A DNA stretch of 17,958 bases, taken from assembly GCA_002435835.1 (NCBI GenBank), contig DIVM01000377.1, positions 1 to 17,958 of the forward strand. The letters run 5' to 3'. The notes beneath the pieces are model-generated. The model was not told the DNA's origin. It was given only the letters and a program-made list of their open reading frames with translations, and searched no databases. Numbering within the stretch: the first letter of the stretch is position 1; each line of letters begins with the position of its first letter. Both the position numbers and the translations under genes were made by a program. Source of the stretch: Firmicutes bacterium UBA6132. GTDB taxonomy: Bacteria; Bacillota_A; Clostridia; Tissierellales; Sedimentibacteraceae. Shown piece by piece: positions 14,608 to 17,958 of this stretch.

Positions 14608-14620
14608 TGAGTCAAGCTCA
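14608..14620 (-). promoter_or_regulatory. Conserved 5'-end mini-hairpin, short Cys-rich gene
   Basis: TGAG (14608-14611) can pair with CTCA (14617-14620) at the predicted start of the transcript, as in the paralogue. It is short and tentative. Confidence 0.3.
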
Positions 14621-14624
14621 TTAA

Positions 14625-14651
14625 TATCTTATGTCCAACATTTAAAAGTGT
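14625..14651 (-). promoter_or_regulatory. Sigma-K-like promoter of the short Cys-rich gene
   Basis: CATAAGATA (14633-14625) matches CATAnnnTA, and AC (14651-14650) lies 16 bases upstream on the minus strand. The region from GTTGTAACACTT through the -10 to GAGCTTG is shared with the neighbouring unit, while the spacer between -35 and -10 differs in sequence but keeps its length. That pattern is what conserved promoter function would leave. Confidence 0.62.
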
Positions 14652-14746
14652 TACAACTTGTCTTATTCTTATAAAAAATATTTTATAATTTTTAACATAA
14701 TTAATATAATATGAAATCATCCGTAATTAAATATATTCTCAATAAA

Positions 14747-14783
14747 AAATCCTCAATTTAAACTTTTGTAATATTGAGGATTT
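14747..14783 (-). terminator. Terminator of the nuoEF operon
   Basis: AAATCCTCAAT (14747-14757) pairs perfectly over 11 bp with ATTGAGGATTT (14773-14783), with a 15-base loop. On the minus strand it is followed by a run of T. It lies just after the last gene of the three-gene operon. Confidence 0.87.
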
Positions 14784-14804
14784 ACAATTTATATTTATAT
14801 TTTA

Positions 14805-15563
14805 TCAGTAATAGTTTTTAAATGATTCTTTAAATTTTTCTCCAATTGATTTTCTTTTGCATTTTTCACATAGTATTTGATTTTCTGTTTCATAATTATT
14901 TGTTTTTTTATTAATATAATTCAAACACTGTTCTGTTGTAAAAAATTCTCCGCAGCATGAACATTTTATTAAATTAAAACTTTTGTTCCAAATTTCTCTT
15001 ACACCGTTATTATCTTTTAAAATAATAGCCTTAGTAGGGCATATTTCAGCACAGGCACCGCAACCAATACAGTCCTTTGAACTGTCATCATATGGAGTGG
15101 ACACTTTTTTTGTAATACCTCTTTGTACCATTGAAATTGCATTTGTACCCATTGAAGCACAAGCTTTTACACAAAGTCCACATAAAATACAATTTTCATT
15201 TAAATTACTTGATAAATACCTTTTAGGTGGTTTAACATTGTATTCATCTGCTAATTGACGTATATATTCATTGTTAGGAGTTCTTAAAAGAAGAAGCAAA
15301 ATAATATCCTGCCTAATTTTATATATTTTTTCTGTTGTTGTTTTTACTTCTAAATTTTCTTTAACAGAATAAATACATGCTGAAACTAATTTTGGTTTAT
15401 TGCTTTCATTTACTTCAACCATACAAAGCCTACATCGTCCTAAGCCTTCAAATCCTGCCTTATAACATAAATTTGGGATGGTTATATTGTTTCTTCTTGC
15501 CAAATCCATGATAGTATCACCTTTTATTCCTTCATAGATTTTGCCGTCTATATTAACATTCAT
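14805..15563 (-). CDS. NuoG/HydA N-terminus-like iron-sulfur protein without catalytic domain
   Basis: An electron-carrying subunit of an NADH-linked complex, 252 residues. A plant-type 2Fe-2S domain (about 1-75) has Cys33, Cys44, Cys47 and Cys63. Two 4Fe-4S sites follow: CILCGLCVKAC (125-135) and CIGCGACAEIC (165-175). The His-Cys3 cluster that normally lies between them in NuoG or HydA is absent; the stretch at about 85-115 has no Cys or His. A C-terminal extension has CSCCGEFF (201-208), Cys213 and CEKC (232-235), perhaps another metal site. No H-cluster or molybdopterin domain is present. The frame opens at a TTG at 15578, but GGGGGTGG precedes the ATG at 15563 with good spacing. It overlaps nuoF by 11 bases. 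Resembles small subunits of bifurcating hydrogenase or formate dehydrogenase complexes. Confidence 0.85.
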   Translation of the reverse strand: MNVNIDGKIYEGIKGDTIMDLARRNNITIPNLCYKAGFEGLGRCRLCMVEVNESNKPKLVSACIYSVKENLEVKTTTEKIYKIRQDIILLLLLRTPNNEYIRQLADEYNVKPPKRYLSSNLNENCILCGLCVKACASMGTNAISMVQRGITKKVSTPYDDSSKDCIGCGACAEICPTKAIILKDNNGVREIWNKSFNLIKCSCCGEFFTTEQCLNYINKKTNNYETENQILCEKCKRKSIGEKFKESFKNYY

Positions 15564-17406
15564 CAAAACCACCCCCAATTTTTATAGCGTTTTTAGGACA
15601 ATTTAAATAACATGTTCCACATTTGATACAGTTTTCTTTTATAATTTCATGGCATTCTTTTAAATTTCCTAAAATAGCATGGGATGGACATTTTTTCTTG
15701 CAAATTCCACAGCCTATGCAGTTTTCTTTTTCTATATAATAAGATGTAAGTTTTTTGCATACTCCAGAAGAACATTTTTTATATATGATATGATCAATAT
15801 ATTCTTCTTTGAAATATTTAAGCGTAGTTTCAACAGGATTTGGTGCAGATTTTCCTAAACCGCAAAGTGATGCTTCCTTTATAGTATTACAAAGTTGAAG
15901 TAATAAATCTAAATCATCTGTTTCACCTTTACCTTCTGATATGTTTGTAAGAATTTTTACCAAAGTGTGTATACCTTCTCTACAAGATGTACATTTTCCG
16001 CAAGATTCTTCTGCAAGAAATTCCATATAATATCTTGCAACTTCAACCATACATGTAGTATCATCCATGACTATTACTCCGCCCGAACCCATCATTGAAC
16101 CAATACTTTTTAAAGAATCAAAATCAAGAGAAATATTTAAATGTTCTTTTGGAATGCACCCTCCCGAAGGACCTCCTGTCTGAACAGCTTTAAAATTTCT
16201 GTCTTTAATAATTCCTCCTCCTATGTTATAAACAAGTTCATTTAATGTGGTGCCCATTGGAACTTCAACTAACCCAGTGTTTTTAACTTTTCCAACTAAT
16301 GAAAAAACTTTAGTACCCGTATTATTTTTAGTTCCTATTTTTTTAAACCAATCCGAACCGTTTAATATAATAGGAGGAATATTAGCCCAGGTTTCTACGT
16401 TATTTAAAACTGTTGGCTGATTCCACAGGCCTTTTTCAACGCTTCTTATATATTTCGCACGTGGTTCTCCCACATTTCCTTCAATGGAAGCCATTAAAGC
16501 ACTTGATTCACCACAGACAAATGCGCCTCCACCCCTCACTATTTGTAAATCAAAATTAAATGAGCTTCCCATTATATTTTTGCCTAAATAATTATGTTCT
16601 TTTGCATTATCTATTGCAATTTGCATATTCTTTCTTGCTAAATCATATTCATCCCTTATATATAAAAATCCAATATTAGAATTTATGGCATATCCACAGA
16701 TAATCATTCCTTCTATTACTGTGTTAGGATCTCCTTCCATTATGCTTCTGTCCATGAAAGCACCGGGGTCTCCTTCATCACCGTTGCAAACAACATATTT
16801 TGGATAATTATTAAATTTAAAACATGTTCTCCACTTATTGCCCGTTGGAAATCCAGCTCCGCCCCTTCCTTTAAGTTCTGATGATTCAATTTCCATTATA
16901 ACTTCTTCAGGATTCATTTGAAATAACACTTTTTGTAATGCTTTATATCCATCTCTTTCAACATAATCGTCTATACTTAAGGGGTCTATATCACCAATAT
17001 TACGTAAAGCAATTTTTTGCTGATGTTTATAAAATGTAGCATCTTTATGGGATATAATTTTTTTATTTTGATTTGTATCAAAATAAAGGAGCCTGTCTAT
17101 GATTTCATGCTTTAAAATTGTTTTGTTAATTATTTCGTCAACATCGTCTATAGATACTTTAAAATATGAAATATCATCTGGATATATTTTTATTACAGGT
17201 CCTTTTTCACAAAGCCCATTGCATCCTGTTGATTTTATAAATGGTTTAACAGAAATTTCAGTTAATTCAAGCTTTTGTTTTAAACTTTTATAAATATCAT
17301 AACTGTTGTTTGCTAAACATCCAGTTCCACAGCAAACTAAAATATTACGATCAGTTTCTTTTGATATATTAGAGGCATCATTTAAATTGGTAATTAAATT
17401 ATTCAT
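15553..17406 (-). CDS. nuoF: NuoF-like NADH-oxidising subunit (HydB/HymB type)
   Basis: Flavoprotein subunit that exchanges electrons between NAD(P)H and iron-sulfur clusters through FMN. The 617 residues follow the layout of hydrogenase HydB or HymB. A thioredoxin-like 2Fe-2S domain has VCCGTGC (24-30) and TGCNGLC (60-66). The FMN/NAD region has GRGGAGFPTGNKW (180-192) and CNGDEGDPGAFMDR (207-220), then an SLBB-like part (about 360-440). The NuoF 4Fe-4S site is SCGKCTSC (468-475) with Cys515. Two C-terminal ferredoxin clusters are at 563-573 and 593-603. Complex I NuoF lacks the first and last domains, so this is the soluble, possibly electron-bifurcating, type. The ATG overlaps the nuoE end by 8 bases and has AGGAGG upstream. 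NADH or NADPH preference is not decided. Confidence 0.93.
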   Translation of the reverse strand: MNNLITNLNDASNISKETDRNILVCCGTGCLANNSYDIYKSLKQKLELTEISVKPFIKSTGCNGLCEKGPVIKIYPDDISYFKVSIDDVDEIINKTILKHEIIDRLLYFDTNQNKKIISHKDATFYKHQQKIALRNIGDIDPLSIDDYVERDGYKALQKVLFQMNPEEVIMEIESSELKGRGGAGFPTGNKWRTCFKFNNYPKYVVCNGDEGDPGAFMDRSIMEGDPNTVIEGMIICGYAINSNIGFLYIRDEYDLARKNMQIAIDNAKEHNYLGKNIMGSSFNFDLQIVRGGGAFVCGESSALMASIEGNVGEPRAKYIRSVEKGLWNQPTVLNNVETWANIPPIILNGSDWFKKIGTKNNTGTKVFSLVGKVKNTGLVEVPMGTTLNELVYNIGGGIIKDRNFKAVQTGGPSGGCIPKEHLNISLDFDSLKSIGSMMGSGGVIVMDDTTCMVEVARYYMEFLAEESCGKCTSCREGIHTLVKILTNISEGKGETDDLDLLLQLCNTIKEASLCGLGKSAPNPVETTLKYFKEEYIDHIIYKKCSSGVCKKLTSYYIEKENCIGCGICKKKCPSHAILGNLKECHEIIKENCIKCGTCYLNCPKNAIKIGGGFDEC

Positions 17407-17884
17407 TTGCCTGCCTCCTGTAATTATCTATTATATTTTTAATTTTTTCCTTAGTCAGGCTTCCATAATATTTTTCATTTATAACCATTACAGGTGCAAG
17501 AGCACAAGCACCTAAACAGTTTACTGTTTCAATTGAAAATAATCCGTCCTCTGTAGTTTCTCCTGCATTAATTTTTAGAATATTTATTAATTCATCCAAT
17601 ATAGAGTTAGAACCTCTTATGTGGCAAGCTGTTCCATTGCATACTTTTATAATATTTTTACCTTTTGGTTTTAAACTTAAAGCTTTATAAAATGTTGCCA
17701 TACTATAAATGCTGCTTATAGGTTCATTTAAATATTCTGAAATATAAAACATGACAGAGTTTGGAATAAATCCATATTGCTTTTGAACATCTTGAAGTAT
17801 TGCTAAAGTAAACCTTTTTTCTTTAGGATATTTTTTTATAATATCAATTGATTCCATATATTCTGTTTTCGAATCAACTATCAT
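17399..17884 (-). CDS. nuoE: NuoE-like 2Fe-2S subunit (HydC/HymA type)
   Basis: Small thioredoxin-fold subunit that carries one 2Fe-2S cluster beside the NuoF-like flavoprotein. The 161 residues match the family. The helical N-terminal part has LAILQDVQKQYGFIP (28-42) and SSIYSMATFYKAL (57-69). The ligands are Cys82 and Cys87 in VCNGTACHIRG (81-91), and Cys123 and Cys127 in VNCLGACALAPVM (121-133). AAGGTGA near 17895-17889 precedes the ATG. It is the first gene of the three-gene operon. In well-known hydrogenases the NuoE-NuoF order is followed by the catalytic HydA, but here a small iron-sulfur protein takes that place. Confidence 0.93.
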   Translation of the reverse strand: MIVDSKTEYMESIDIIKKYPKEKRFTLAILQDVQKQYGFIPNSVMFYISEYLNEPISSIYSMATFYKALSLKPKGKNIIKVCNGTACHIRGSNSILDELINILKINAGETTEDGLFSIETVNCLGACALAPVMVINEKYYGSLTKEKIKNIIDNYRRQANE

Positions 17885-17901
17885 TTCATCACCTTCATTT
17901 T

Positions 17902-17932
17902 ATAACATCCGCCATGTGATGACGGATGTTAT
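17902..17932. terminator. Hairpin upstream of nuoE
   Basis: ATAACATCCG (17902-17911) pairs perfectly over 10 bp with CGGATGTTAT (17923-17932), with an 11-base loop. A T-rich run follows on the plus strand only, where no gene precedes it within reach. On the minus strand it lies about 7 bases before the nuoE ribosome site. It may be a leader control hairpin or the end of a unit beyond the window. Confidence 0.5.
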
Positions 17933-17958
17933 TATTTTATTTTTATTTTATTTAATTA

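Noticed and set aside
14583..14720. Longer N-terminus of the short Cys-rich protein
   Set aside because: The added frame runs through the promoter and leader shared with the paralogue, has no ribosome site at its first ATG and an unrelated composition.
14983..15258. Plus-strand open frame opposite the NuoG-like gene
   Set aside because: Antisense shadow of ferredoxin Cys codons; no start signal and no domain.

Overview
The window is AT-rich, with strong AGGAGG-type ribosome binding sites, many Rho-independent terminators, a probable spore-protein gene and ferredoxin-rich NADH-oxidising subunits. This points to an anaerobic, endospore-forming low-GC Firmicute of the Clostridia. Species cannot be fixed from the sequence alone.

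Layout. (1) 1-3617: an RtcB-type RNA ligase gene, then an IS110-family element on the minus strand. I place the element's ends at about 1538-3290, from a CT core at each end and a split promoter that would become near-perfect in the circular form. Its leader, upstream of the transposase gene, has nested stems and is the expected place for a bridge RNA. (2) 3618-4543: a pyridoxamine kinase gene with its own terminator. (3) 4797-8106: a cell-wall protein of the YabE type (G5 plus 3D domains) behind a long leader, then uridine kinase, ribonuclease M5 (rnmV) and 16S rRNA dimethyltransferase (rsmA/ksgA). This is the Firmicute yabE-rnmV-ksgA neighbourhood with udk inserted. It ends in a 19-bp hairpin shared with a convergent gene for a small membrane protein of unknown function. 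(4) 8663-9692: a LytR-CpsA-Psr enzyme that probably starts at TTG, not at the upstream ATG. (5) 9821-13405: two overlapping ABC exporter half-transporter genes forming a heterodimer with one degenerate ATP site. (6) 13417-14651, minus strand: a divergent alpha/beta-type SASP gene that seems to start with ATT, and two tandem paralogous cysteine-rich protein genes. Each of the two has a sigma-K-like promoter, a similar 5' leader and a near-identical terminator. (7) 14747-17932, minus strand: a three-gene operon (NuoE-like, NuoF-like, NuoG-N-terminus-like) encoding an NADH-oxidising iron-sulfur module with no catalytic subunit beside it.

How the parts fit. Region 3 links cell-wall remodelling, nucleotide salvage and rRNA maturation. 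Region 6 looks like a late-sporulation islet and holds the least familiar genes: Cys/Arg/Gly-rich proteins with a repeated DVAGDxGRRRC-like motif and a conserved CFExCLIEFLED tail, probably spore surface components. Region 7 would feed NADH electrons to, or take them from, a hydrogenase or formate dehydrogenase encoded elsewhere.
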